A stretch of DNA of 64,000 nucleotides from Siderastrea siderea (lineage: Eukaryota > Cnidaria > Anthozoa > Scleractinia > Rhizangiidae), in NCBI GenBank assembly GCA_964030785.1, contig OZ034971.1:36694304-36758303 (forward strand). The letters are read 5' to 3'. A model generated the notes under the pieces. That model had not been told where the DNA came from. It was given only the letters and a program-made list of their open reading frames with translations, and made no database searches. Positions 33,880-45,678 of the stretch are shown here, in pieces (the stretch's first letter is position 1; every line of letters begins with the position of its first letter). Made by a program: the position numbers and the translations under genes.

Positions 33880-36800
33880 GTACATTTTTGCAGGTTTTAA
33901 ACGTTGTGCTACTGCACTTGTATAGGGACTGATGACGTCTGACACCCCCCTTTTCCTAAAAGCTTGGATACGCCCCTAACAGTGTTCAAAAAAGTCTTCG
34001 AGAGCAAATTTGGGATTTTGGATTACTCTCTATTTGTTTGGTTGTTGTTGTTTTTTTCTTTCGAAGGGGGAGGGGGGGTAATTATTCCACTAGATTTACA
34101 CAAGAGGACAATTTGTTGAGGAAATCTCTGTTGGTAAGATATTTACACAAAATTGTACAATTTTGGTACACTTCAACGGCATATCAGGCGAGTTTGGACT
34201 GTTTGGCATGGTGGAGCCATGGGGAGACCATATCAGACCATGTACAAAAATTTTGCTAACGTGTACAATAAGGTAATTACGTTACGAGAATGTCATTCCA
34301 TTACTTAATTTTTTTGACAAGTAATATGCTTTTTGGCTTCTATCGCCGTCTTCCATTTCTTGTTTGTTTTTCAAAGAGCTGTCTACGAAGCGAGTGCAAA
34401 ATCGCAGGAGCTCGCGAGGGTGTGCCATTGCTTTGCTTTGTGAGCTTTATTATTATTATTATTATTATTACTATTGTTATTATTAAATTCAACGAACTTG
34501 TAAGTGTTCTAATTTCATGGTAAGTGTGGGATAACTTCAATATCGACATACAGCAAAACTTGAGAAAATTACAAACTGACCATGATATCCAGCAGGATGT
34601 CATGTCAGTGACTTGATATCATAAGAAATCAAGACAGTAGACATATCCTCTGATTGGCTAGTTTCCTATTTGAGCGTGGTATTAAAATCGTGATAACATA
34701 CTACTATTGTGGAAAAAAGAAAGCAAACAAACAAACTTGAGCGGCTCATACCCGGGTGCTGTCTACTAACTATACAATGTTAACGTTTGTCGGCAGGGAG
34801 TTTGGACGTCTTGCAGAATGGAAAAGTGAACAGTGCATGCATGCGAAACAGAAGCGTGGAGGAATCGTTACAAGTTCTTCAGAAGAGAGTAAACCAAACG
34901 AGCACATCTACGAAACAAGGTAACTGTATATAAGAAACTTGCATGAGACTGGAACGACAGAAATTGAGGAGTTTGCAATTGAGGCTTAAGCAAGATTTTA
35001 GGGTTTAATCAATGCAGTCTACAAATGACTGTCACTTGCCGAAACTGCTAGAAATTCCCTTATTTCGACTCACATTTGCTTATGAGATTAATTTATTGAT
35101 TTGTATTAAAATTTTATCACGTGGAAGGTAAATGGAAATAAATAATGGGGAAATAAATAAAAGAGGGATTAAATTTTTGTACACACCCCTAGTCTGTCCA
35201 CCCCACGCAAGAGCAACTGGGGTTTTGGTGTCCTTCTATTAATTATTAACTTAAAATTTTCATTTTAACTTACCTTTAATTCTTAACAATTTTCATTAAA
35301 ATTTATCAAAACCCCTTCCCCTTTTTTTCTTTACGTTCACTTTAATAATCGCGAAAAAAGTTCTCTCAGATTTACAGGAGATCACACTATGATCCTATGA
35401 TAGCATTTTTGGGATTGAATGAATTGAATGAAGACTCACGGAGATAATTAAGAAAGAAGGCTAAAACGTTGGCGGGGGGGGGGGGGGGCATTTACGTATG
35501 TTGCCCCCTTAATAACATAAAGCAGGAGAATATTATTTCTTAGGTGAAATACTGCCTGTTATTCGCTCCGAATGAAGGCTGTCAGCAAATAGCTCTTTGA
35601 TAACTGGAATAAAGATTATTGTTGGATTCCCAAATTATGATCGCAAAAAGCTGTAATTAGTATATTTCTTTACATTTTAGATCTGGCCGCAACGGCCCAA
35701 CCTGATGTTTTTCCTCTAAACATTGACTTCACTGACACCAAAAATCCAACCAATCGAATAGATCCAAAATCATATCAAGCCGTAGGCGACAGTAAATTGA
35801 CTGATAAAGTCGCCACGATACTGGACGAGGCAATCAATTTTCACCAAAGCGATTGTATCGAAGAAGCTCGAACTAAGCTACGAGAACTCTCTAAATTTAT
35901 TCAAGGGGTCGGTGGGAAAAATTTAAGGATTCCAACCGGATTCAGTTGGCAAGTGGTGAGTCGTGGGAAACATCTTTTTTACGACGGCAGCGTGAATTGT
36001 TCTGTCAGATATGGGACAATAATCTTGGATTCGAGTAATTCAGGAGCAAACTTTAATGTTAGCTTGCTTGACATTTTGGCTGCATTTGCCGTGGAAACCT
36101 ATGAATTCCAGATTGCTAAAGACACATTTTCCACATTGATTGACCTTCATGTAAAATCACACGCAACTAGTCGGCTTCGCGACTTGGGAGCTGCTTACAA
36201 TAACAGAGGTTGCCTTTCGCTAATAATTGGAGACTTCAAGCAGGCAGAAAACGATTTCAAGAATTCAATAAGACATTTCAGGTGTGAAGCGGAGCGCAAG
36301 AAGCTACCTGGTTTGTCAGTGGACCCCATAATTGTTGCGGTAAACAGCAATATTAGTCGTTTAAATCTGATGTCCAGGAATTTTGCAGAGGGCCTTGAAG
36401 AGCAGGAAAAACTTGTACAGGAATGTAAAGATAAAATACATGAGCTACCTCTCCAAACGATTTTCATGGTAATGCATAATCAAGCAGTAATTCATACCAC
36501 TCTCGGTAACTTACCCAAAGCAGAGGCCGCACTAAGGTGGATGGTAAGATACTGTAGCAGAATGAGAAGAGAAGAGTGCGATTTCCTATTAAACTTTATG
36601 TCGCTGCAACTCTGTGAAGTATTGCTTCTCCGTGGAAAACCTGAAGAAGCCAACAAAGTGTTTCCTTTTGAGGTACTAACAACAGCACGTGTTCACGAAA
36701 TGATGCCAACTTTTGGCGGTCTTCACTTTAATGTCAGGATAGAGGCATTTGAAAAGATGGTTGACGTCTTTGTCAAAAGCGGGAGAATCAGATTTGCCTG

Positions 36801-39800
36801 CGACCTCTTGCATAAAGGTTTCAAAATTGTCAGTGACGCGTTTGGCTTTGATCACTTTAATGTTGCGTCCCTCCTATACAGAAAAGGTTCCATTTTGAAA
36901 CTAATGGGAGACGTTTCTGGCTCGTTAGAGAATCTGAAATGGTCAGCAGAGATTTTGGAAGACATATTCGGCGTAAAACACCCTCTTCTTTTGAAGTGCT
37001 ATATGTCACTTGGTGAAGTGGCCTTTCAGTTGGGACTTACGGATGAATCGCACCTTTACTTCCAGCGAGCGATGGAAAACGTGGAAGTCATTTACCAAGT
37101 GTCATTTCCAGACCAGTTGTCCATGAAGTACATCAAAATAACAAGAAACGCCAAAGACATCCCATTTGGTTTTTATCAAGAAAGGAAGTCGCGGGAACAA
37201 ATGGTTGAGGGTTTGGTTGCAGAGTATGGCCAAGCTTTGGCTGTGCTGTTGTCGCGAATAGACGTCAAGGATAGGCGTGCTTCACGAAGACCCACAACCA
37301 AGGGAAAGCAGCCGCTCCAAGAGAAGAAGGGAAAAGTTCAATGTCCCCAGTCCGTTTTAATAATTTCTCAGAAGTGCATACGCGATCTGTTGCAAAGTGG
37401 ACAAGCAATGCTTCATCTGGGAATGACAAAAGAAGCCGCTGCCTTCTTCCAACGAGCGAGCAGGTATTGTCAAGCATATCATCAAGGACATTGTAGCGTG
37501 TCCCTGGTACGCCTATACACCATTCTTAGCCACACAAGCTTGATGAAGATGAACCAAAGCGAGGGCGAAAGGAACCAGGTTTTGAATAGATACTTGCAAG
37601 AAATTACTGACTTCGCGACAAACAGTGGAGTTCAAGATGGACTAGAGAGCAGCTCCGAAGACACAGAGACGTTGACATTCGATATTCAGTTGAATTTGAA
37701 GCTTGTACTTATACTCCTCATCTTAATATCCATACAGCTGAAAATGCATGATACTACATTTGCAGCTCATGACCTCTATGCTTCCCTTTCTCCAGACAAC
37801 GACAAAGAAATTCTCTCTTTCAAAGATCGTCTTCAGATTTATGCATCAAGAACTGCGATTACCTGCAATGGAAAAACTGCTGTTCAAGATTTTCTTTTTA
37901 CTTCGGCGATCGGCCTCATTAAAAACAAGTCAGAGGGCCACCTTGCAGTAAAGCCTTTGTTCAGAAGCTTGGCCTACAAGAACAACGTTCCAGAAAACAG
38001 ACTTCTGGCGACTTGCAGTGCAGCTGCCTTTTTAGACATCGGCGATGTGAAGCGATTGGAACAGAAGACGTTACGCTCATTCCAAGAATATTTTGAAATC
38101 AATTCTCTTGACAGTGAAAAAAAAGCAACTCAAGTCGTCGTGGATATAACACCCTCTTTCTGTTTTGATCACAGCGCCTTGCTAACTGGCAGTCGCATTG
38201 AGCTCCTGCCCCTCTGCTTATCTGGAGAAGACGACACCAAACAGATGCAAAACGAAACGAGAAATATTTCTGTCATTTTCCCTGTTTTGTGTGAGAAAAA
38301 CACATGCATGACTTTTGCAGATGAGCCGACAAGCTGCTTCATGTTCAGCAGAATGGGTATATGGCTTTTTCAGCAGTGTAATTCAGGAAAGATTTCTACT
38401 CTGAGGGTGCAAAATCAGTGTCTTGTCCTTACTGTCACTGATCCAGTTAAGGCCAGAATCGCACTATGGTACGAGGGCAGGTCTATCAAGCAAGAAGTGC
38501 AGCTCATAAATATTGTAGAAGAAAACTATCTTTCAAATGGGAGCGCCCCACAACACAGCTGTGCCGAAACAGAGGAGAATCCAAGTTATTGCAACAGTTC
38601 ATTCGACAAATTCTCGCCATCAGCAATTCTGCAGTGGGCAATAACACGTGAGCTAACATGTGAGACTACTGAAGTTGAGCGTCAATATCCCCTGTCTGTT
38701 GGCACCCCAGTTGTCTCAGATATAGCCCCTGAACCAAATGGTGTCCTGCTAAATGGCCCTCCAATGGAAAAACCATCGTCCTCAGTTGTCAGTGAAGAAA
38801 CGGTAAGTAGCGGGTTTTAATCTTATTTCCAAGATGCGAAGTATAAGCAAATTATTCGTGCCTTTTGATCGCTTTAATCAAAACTCTTTGTGATAGACAA
38901 AACAGAAGGTCCTCATTCAGAATACCGTTGAACAATGCACAGGAAAGAAGAGCAATTTCTTTTTTTAATGCACGTGGCAGAGGACATCTAGGATTCAAAA
39001 CTGGTCAACGTATGGGTGGATATGTAGTACTCTGAACAAGTGAGACAGGTAAATCAACGGAAAAGATGGGAAAAGTTTTTACCTACAGTACGGACTACTA
39101 TCAACGAATCACTCTGGAAAGCTGGTTTACTAACTTAGAACAAACACCACTGAACCGTTGCCAACAGCAACCTGCACCTTACAAACGACTGATTGCTGAC
39201 AATAACAGGACAGACAAAGAATAGACAAACCGACTTATTTGACTAACAATAGACCAACGGACATTTGACTAACAAAAGACGGATCGAAACGCACCAATCG
39301 CGTCTAACAGTCTTCACGGCCAATAACATCACGGCTTAACTGACAGACGACCAATAACATCACGAGATCGTCGACCAATCAGGACAACGACCAGACACTT
39401 AGAACATCTGCTGACGATTCACAGTTCTCTTGACTCTGATGATGACTTCCGCTCAGGTTGTCGAAACGTCAGTCAATGTCACCTCAAACAGTCCTTCTCA
39501 GGACTACACTCACCTGGACGATCACAATTTACCGAATTATAAAATTGTTTTTGTTGTATACCCTAGTCTGTCAGATCGGAAAAGAACACTTAACTTACTT
39601 GAAGCTTCTATTTTGTGATTCTTAGGAGGAGTGTCAAGGCCTAACGAAATGCTTTGAGGTCACTACGCTTAAGTGTTTAACAGCAATAAGTGAGATATCC
39701 CGCGAACTTAACGAAAATGTGGTACATGAAAATGACGACTTTGTGGGGGAACACAGCGAAGCACAGACAGATAACATAAGCAATCCACCCGATGAAAACG

Positions 39801-42800
39801 TCACTGCAAGTCCACCTAACCAAGACACTGCTACCGGGCCACCTGACCAAATGCAAGAGGCCATTTCCAATGATCCCCGGCAAGCAGCCTCTAATCATGA
39901 ATCTGATACAGAAAGCCAGAATTCATCGCTGTCGAGGGCTCCCTGTTTGACAACAACAGAAGCCAATCATTTGTCACTGAACGAAAGAGATACAACAGTA
40001 AAGCCGGAAGATGATACCAAGTTGTTGGGGAAAATGCTGTTTGAGGAAGACAGAAAAGCAAGAAGTTCTTTTATTGCAAAGGTTTCTGAAGAACTGAAGA
40101 AAAAAGACATGTCGAGGAAAGTGGACCTCTTCGAACACAGAAAATACTCTTCAGACGAATCCTCCAAAGAAGTGGTTTTGGGAGAACCTTCGCACAATGA
40201 GGCGGATCACGGTGAATCTGCTAAGAGTGACTTCAAGGTTAACGCCGAGAAGGTAGCGGATTTCGAAGAAAGGGATGAAGAAAGCGTATTTTCAGAAGAT
40301 CTAGAAATGTCAAGCAGCTGCAAAAACCTTCAAACCGTTGATGAAACTGAAAGACCCGATGTTCTTCCAACGAAAAAAGAAGCTACAAAAGAAGAAGACT
40401 GTACGCTTTCCATCAGTGCAAAGAGTGAAAATAAACTTATGAATGAATTAACTGAGGTAGCCACAGAACAAAACCAAAATGATATCATGAAAAACGTCTT
40501 GAGAAATACAGGAATCGAGACTGTCATTTTGAAGCAAGTCACAGTAGTTTCTCCAAGGGAATGTGAAGCAGGTTGCTTTGATTACAATCAAATTCTTCAT
40601 CAACAGCAAGAAGATACACAAAGTGGTCTAAGAGTGAAGGCACAGGATGAAGGTGCGGAGAGAGTGCAACGTAAAAAAGATTCAGCTGAGGCGAGAGAGG
40701 ACTATCGGAACCGTTTACAAGAAATAAACGAGAAGGAAGAGGAAGGCAATTCTCGAAATGGGATCAGAAATAACAGTTTTACTCTTCTGACGGAAACTTT
40801 AAGACTCACATCTAAGGAAGACGACAAAGCTTATTTGGAAGGACCCTGGGAACAATACCTAAGCAACTTAAATGTGAGTGAGACCGATGCAGGACTATGG
40901 AATTCTCAAAGCGACGACAAAGAGAGTGGCGTAGTTGCACAAAATGGCAAACAAAAGGATGACAATTTACTATTGATTTCCGGGAAAGAGGCGCACAGCG
41001 AAGGTTGGATAAAAACCACTTGCCGGCAATTCCTTGACTCTGATGTTATCGCAGACGGCGATGTCACCCATGATTTGCCACAAACAGATCAAGATAATGT
41101 TGACGGACCTATCTTAACGCCTAAAAAGCCTTGGAAAATTCATAGCAATAAAGCAGCAATGGGTCTTGCAGGAGGAAAGGAGGCTACAAGCAGCAGAAGT
41201 AGAAGTGACTTCCAGAGATTGAGTTCAGACGAGACGATAAAGAATGGAAACCCTATGCCATCCGAAGCTTGTGATGTCGTCGACGGACCTGTTGATCCTC
41301 GTAGGGTTGATGCTAGCACCGGGTATATATCTCCAAACTTCGGAGGAGCGAGACCAAAAGAGATATTCTCGAAGACCCTGCGAAACGCTGGTACGAGTTC
41401 CAAATTCATGGATCCCATTAATCGCCAGGCTGAAAAGGGACCGTTTGGTTTAGACCCTGGTTTTGTGGCGCGCCATGCTGTTACTAACAATTCGCTGAAT
41501 TGTTCGTTTGTTTACTTGAACTGCAACGGAGCAACATGGGAAGAACCTCCGCAAGAGGCTTCTGATGATCACTACTTTTCAGCCAACTATTGCAACAGTA
41601 ATGGGAGCCAGAAGATACTTGGCGAAAGGTCACTACAGAGAAGCAACATGCCTCAAATGGGTAGTAAAATCACTTGTTCTGCAAGCGAGGCTTTTCAAGA
41701 AAGATACTCTCTCCATAGTAACGTTGAACTCACGGCTAGTTATCAGGCGCCTACAGTTAAGCAAGATGAAAGCTGGCATTTCCCACCTCTTCCAAATACT
41801 ACTGAAAAACAAGCCTCACCGCACCTTGTCACCACCCATGGTAACCAGAGACGTGCCACTCAGCAAAATTCGACTCAAGTTCTTAATCCATTGTTTGACT
41901 TGCCTGGGGCACAGAGTCCTTACAATGACATGGTGTCAATGACGAACGAGTTCTATAGCAGAAGTGGAAGCTATGGTGATGGCAAAATACATTCACCTGG
42001 TAACAGTCAAGCAGATTCAGCAGCAGTAAGCGTAGGTCAGCGAGATTCAGCTGAAGACGCTATGGATTCGCTTTTCGCATGCCTCGCAAAGGCCATGACG
42101 AGAACCGTAAAACTCTTCGCTTCAAGTGATAACGTCGGAAAACATGCCGAATCGGAAGGAAAACCAGTCGAAAAAATCAGCGTACAAGAACAAGCTAGTG
42201 GTGATGGAGAAAATGAATCTACTGATAGCGTCGAAGAATTGAATTCGAGAGAACATGCAGCCCTTCTTCCACAAAATGATCAAACGGTGGACACTGTGGC
42301 TGAAGTTCCACGCACACCTGTACAGGAAAGCCCGCGTCCTGTGTGCAGCCATTATCAGCGCAGATGCCTCGTCAGTTTTCCTTGCTGTGGGAAGTTCTAT
42401 CCGTGCCATCGTTGCCACAATGATTCTAAGGCTTGCAGTTATGACCAGGCGAGAGCTATCAATGCTACGCACATCAGATGCACCATCTGTTACCATGAGC
42501 AAGTGGTGAGATCATATTATATCTTTTTGACGTATTTTACCTTAATGATTAATTATCGCGTATTACCACGTAGATGTGTTACTCTGTACTTTTCTTCTAG
42601 AGGGTTTGTGCATAAATAAACGCGTTCCCTTTTGTAGGTTACTTTGCGGTGGTGCATGGTGTTCCGTTTTCTTATTATTTGTTGCGTCTCGTTACGTTAT
42701 GTTGCGTTACGTTATGATATGTCATGCAGCGCAATCTATGTGATGTTGCGTTTTATGTTGTGTTTTTTATGAAGCACCGTTTAAAGTATTTTGCTTTAAT

Positions 42801-45678
42801 AAAGGTATTAATTCTTAAAAAATGTTGTTGTGTTTTGTATATGGCGTTCGTTTCTGCTTGTATCGTGTTATGTTAAGTGTGTATCGCCTCATGTTGTACT
42901 GCGTTATGTTATGTGATGTTTGTGAGTAACAAGATAATCTAAATAATTATGTTAGATATCATATCATTCACTTAGTGTATTCTCTTGGTAATATGTGAAT
43001 TCACCGTTTTTGTGATGTACGTGTAAAAGGGACGCAGTGGGGCAAAATGTCAGTCGTCAAACGTTACGGTTAAATGTAACTACCACCTGTCAAAAAAGGT
43101 TTTGAAAAGGTCGGACATATACAGTTTAAATAACGGACAGCAGATTAAAAATCTTATTTAAAGATTCGATTTGTAATGATATCTGTTTGCAGCGGTGTTA
43201 TATTTTGTCAATGCATATAAAAGACGAGCTGCCGACGAATCGTCGGACACTTATGCACCAAAAACTGACGATAATTTATTTTTAGATTGACGAAGGAAGT
43301 CAAAAGTGCCGTGGCTGTAAATCCAAAATGTCAGCATATTTCTGTGCCATCTGTAAACACTTTACCTCAGTTGACAAGAATCCATTCCACTGTGAGAAGT
43401 GCGGCATCTGTAGGTACGTAGTTTATACATATTCTGCATGTTAGTCTCCGAGGATGCCCCTGATGAAAGTGTTAACGGCAATAAGCCAGGACCAAACAGG
43501 AATGAGAGTCGCAAGGAGTTCAAACTCCCGTCCTCCTCTGGCTTGAGCCTATTGTGCACTCTCGGAACTCTCTTGTGTTCTCTCAAAGAGATTGAATCTG
43601 CTCAAATCTTAATTACAATCGATGGACGTTCAAGCTTTTGGCCTATAAGGCCCGGTTCAAACGTCGAACTTTACATGTGCCGAACCTAATTGCTATTTGG
43701 GTCGACCTAAATAATTAAGGGCGACAGTTGATTCAGACGTCAACCTTAATCAGTCGAACTTAATTCTCCAAAGCAGCGGTAAACAATCATCAGTGGCGCA
43801 GTACCTGGTCTCAAAAAGCACAGAAAAACAATAAACAGGAAAAAAAGCTTTCTTTTATTGTAGTTGTAATATTTAGATATTACGGTTTAAGAATTCGTTC
43901 GCCAAATTTCGGTTAAATACAGTTTCTATCGTTTATGTTATATTCTGTTATTTCAGAATAGCTATCCACAAAAAATAACAAGCGAAAACAATTCGACTTT
44001 CATGCAGTCTGTTATAAGTAATGATTCTTGACGATAGCGCGTTTACAGTTTGCGCGGCCCAGTTCTCTTTTTAATCAGATGCAAGAACGTTCAATGCATG
44101 ACTGGTCACGGTTTAATAGGTAACTAGTCGTGCTTATCGGTGTTAAGCCAATCACTAGCGCTGTTATATTCAGAAATACATTAACGTAATTCATGCATTA
44201 GGTTCGGCACATGTGAAGTTCGACGTCTGAATCAAAGTTGAACTTTTGCCGTTCTATTCGACTTGCCCAGTCGAATAGAACGGCAGGGTCGACCCAAATA
44301 CAAATTTGTCGAGCTTAATCGATTCATACGTCGAACTTTCCATGTGCTGAACCTAATTATTAGGTTCGGCACATGTAAAGTTCGACGTTTGAACCGGGCC
44401 TAACTCTCCTGAACTGTCATTGACTTTCTTGCGCTCTCAAGCAGTTTAAACTTTTGTTTACTATTGATCTCCTGCCTTCCGGCTTTCAACAAAGTGAGGA
44501 TACACGTCAGAAGTAAAATAATTTACTTTGATCCTCTCTGTAGAATCCACAGTGACAAGTCTTTTCATTGTGACATGTGTAATGTGTGCCTGGATAAACG
44601 ACTGCAGGGTAAACACAAGTGTCGTCCGGACTCTGGACATGACGAATGTTGCATTTGCTTGGAGGTGAGATCTTAAGTTCCCCTTATATACAGCATTGTA
44701 ACGACGCATACTCTGAAGTTTCTAATCTATTCCACGGGAACGTTGAATGGAGCTGTGTATTATTTAAAGGACGTTTCTGAAAGTAAAGGAACACTTACTC
44801 AAAAGTTGTAGATTTGTGATTGATCGAGCTAGCTTTGTCTTTTAATTTTTACCCGCGCAAAATCTCCGTACCGTGTACTCCGGCGTTCTCGTTAGTATAC
44901 CCGCAAGGCAGTGTAAAACACAATTGGTTGTCAGAATTGAAGGCATTTTGAGCTAAATATTGAGAAACACTAAAATCGGCGTTTGTAACCGTATAGAGAC
45001 CTGAACAATAATGTTGTTGTGTTACTGATTTTAGGACGCTTTCAGCGGCTGTCAGATTCTTCCCTGTTCGCACAAAGTTCACAAAGATTGTGCCATTGCC
45101 ATGATACAAAATGGAGTGTGAGTATCCATTGATTCCAATAGGTCTATCATTTAACGTCTTTTAATTAATTTGGTGGTTTAGAGATTTCGTTGGCTCATTT
45201 AGCGAAATCTCGTATTGAATACAGTCTGCATTATCCAGTGATGGTGGCATTGCTATTCTGACTTTCTGCTTAAGTATGAGGGCAGGCCCTACAAACTTGT
45301 GCTTATTGGGATTTTTACAACACGACACGTCCACAATCAACTCCCAGAGCGTCGTCTGAATGAAACCAAGAGTAGTGAGCCAAGTAATTCTTTGCAATGA
45401 AGATTTTGCCGTAATGCCATCGCAGAACTGAAGGGTTTGTAACTGCTTTATCTGCTGATCTGTACGCGCTTTATAACTGACAACCCTGTCTTGGGGAAGC
45501 TCTCGAGAAAGTTCAGTATGCTTAAAACTACGTAGTGGATAAAAACGATCTTAATAAGTGCGCTCATCCAACCAGTTTCTACAAGATCTTCCATAACCCT
45601 TTTATTTCCTTTTGCAGACGTACATGTCCAATATGCCGCCATCCACTGTTCAAGCAACCTGAAAATACCACCCAGTAA
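33252..45678 (+). CDS. HEPN-TPR-CHY/CTCHY-RING E3 ubiquitin ligase
   Basis: Eight exons: 33252-33879, 34797-34919, 35681-38802, 39626-42505, 43286-43413, 44544-44664, 45035-45117 and 45618-45678. All introns are GT-AG and every junction keeps phase, giving 2381 codons. Domains in order: DZIP3-type HEPN (residues about 1-200, with R131-x5-H137), TPR helices (about 330-850), a long polar disordered region (about 1230-2190), CHY zinc finger (from C2198), CTCHY zinc finger (about 2252-2320) and RING (C2329 to C2368). RCHY1/Pirh2 family ligases have the same CHY-CTCHY-RING order but are only about 260 residues long. ATG 33252 is preceded in frame by TGA at 33243; ATG 33261 is an alternative. I infer a cytosolic ligase with substrate or RNA-sensing modules. 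The chief uncertainty is whether transcripts really span all exons. Confidence 0.8.
33918..34425 (+). repeat. Direct repeat D, copy 2 (intron 1)
   Basis: The second copy begins about 40 bases after the donor of exon 1 and lies wholly in intron 1. It shows the same order of landmarks as copy 1 with many small indels, at perhaps 80 percent identity. A pure (ATT)n tract follows at 34449-34470. Confidence 0.8.
35681..38802 (+). other. Exon 3: TPR array
   Basis: A single 3122-base exon, about 1040 residues. TPR-like helix pairs are visible at LGAAYNNRGCLSLIIGDFKQ, VMHNQAVIHTTLGNLPKAEA, ASLLYRKGSILKLMGDVSGS, CYMSLGEVAFQLGLTDESHL and LLQSGQAMLHLGMTKEAAAF, each with the small-large-Gly pattern of the family. 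The C-terminal 300 residues have no repeat I can recognise and contain several Cys. The exon begins after TACATTTTAG and ends ACG|GTAAGT in phase 0. TPRs typically bind peptides; here they would sit between the HEPN and the ligase domains. Confidence 0.8.
39060..39560 (+). repeat. Intron 3 repeat with TTGTCGAAACGTC phrase
   Basis: Intron 3 is largely a repeat: several GACTAACAA(A/T)AGAC units, CCAATAACATCACG twice, then TGATGACTTCCGCTCAGGTT and GTCGAAACGTCAGTC, CAGGACTACACTCACC and GACGATCACAA. I associate this phrase with retroelement tails (Penelope-like) from marine invertebrates but cannot prove it. A related phrase is at 16749-16768. Confidence 0.5.
39626..42343 (+). other. Exon 4: long disordered acidic linker
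   Basis: About 906 residues of one exon, rich in Glu, Asp, Ser, Asn and Lys with few aromatic residues and no recognised fold (for example TKKEATKEEDCTLSISAKS). Heptad-like charged stretches near 40650-40760 (REDYRNRLQEINEKEEEG) may form a short coiled coil. It joins directly, in the same exon, to the CHY finger. Such a linker could carry phosphorylation or interaction sites, but none is identified. Confidence 0.75.
42615..42620 (+). promoter_or_regulatory. Possible intronic polyadenylation signal
   Basis: If intron 4 is not spliced, the frame continues from exon 4 to a TAA at 42617 that overlaps an AATAAA, followed within 20-100 bases by a G/T-rich tract (TTTGCGGTGGTGCATGGTGT and GTTATGTTGCGTTACG). 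This is the layout of an intronic cleavage site. Use would yield a protein with HEPN, TPR and part of CHY but no RING. Inference only. Confidence 0.3.
43649..44400. mobile_element. MITE-like element in intron 5
   Basis: GGCCCGGTTCAAACGTCGAA at the left end is mirrored by TTCGACGTTTGAACCGGGCC at the right end; TAA flanks both ends as a possible target duplication. Arms extend through CTTTACATGTGCCGAACCTAAT for about 45 bp. The right half contains a second, nested set of the same motif (GGTTCGGCACATGTGAAGTT at about 44200, CGAACTTTCCATGTGCTGAA at about 44330) around a CGTTCTATTCGACTTG hairpin. The intervening AT-rich filler is non-coding. Confidence 0.8.

Larger units (their letters stand above)
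42344..45678 (+). other. Exons 4-8: CHY, CTCHY and RING zinc modules
   Basis: The CHY finger begins CSHYQRRC and has SFPCCGKFYPCHRCHNDSK and CTICYHEQ. CTCHY follows over exons 5-6 (CRGCKSKM, YFCAICKHF, FHCEKCGICR, FHCDMCNVCL, GKHKC). The RING spans exons 6-8: ECCICLE, LPCSHKVHKDC and RTCPICRHPL, ending in TAA at 45676-45678. Spacing agrees with RCHY1-type ligases. In the CHY finger the His expected five residues after the CH pair is Cys (KACSYD), which could still bind zinc. Exons are small here, unlike the two giant exons upstream, suggesting that a compact RCHY1-like gene was extended at its 5' side. Confidence 0.85.

Noticed and set aside
39719..42619. Treating the exon 4 region as an independent gene starting near 39719
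   Set aside because: The codon there is GTG, the frame is open back to a good acceptor at 39625, and it is in phase with exon 3. The 42506-42619 part is intron read-through.
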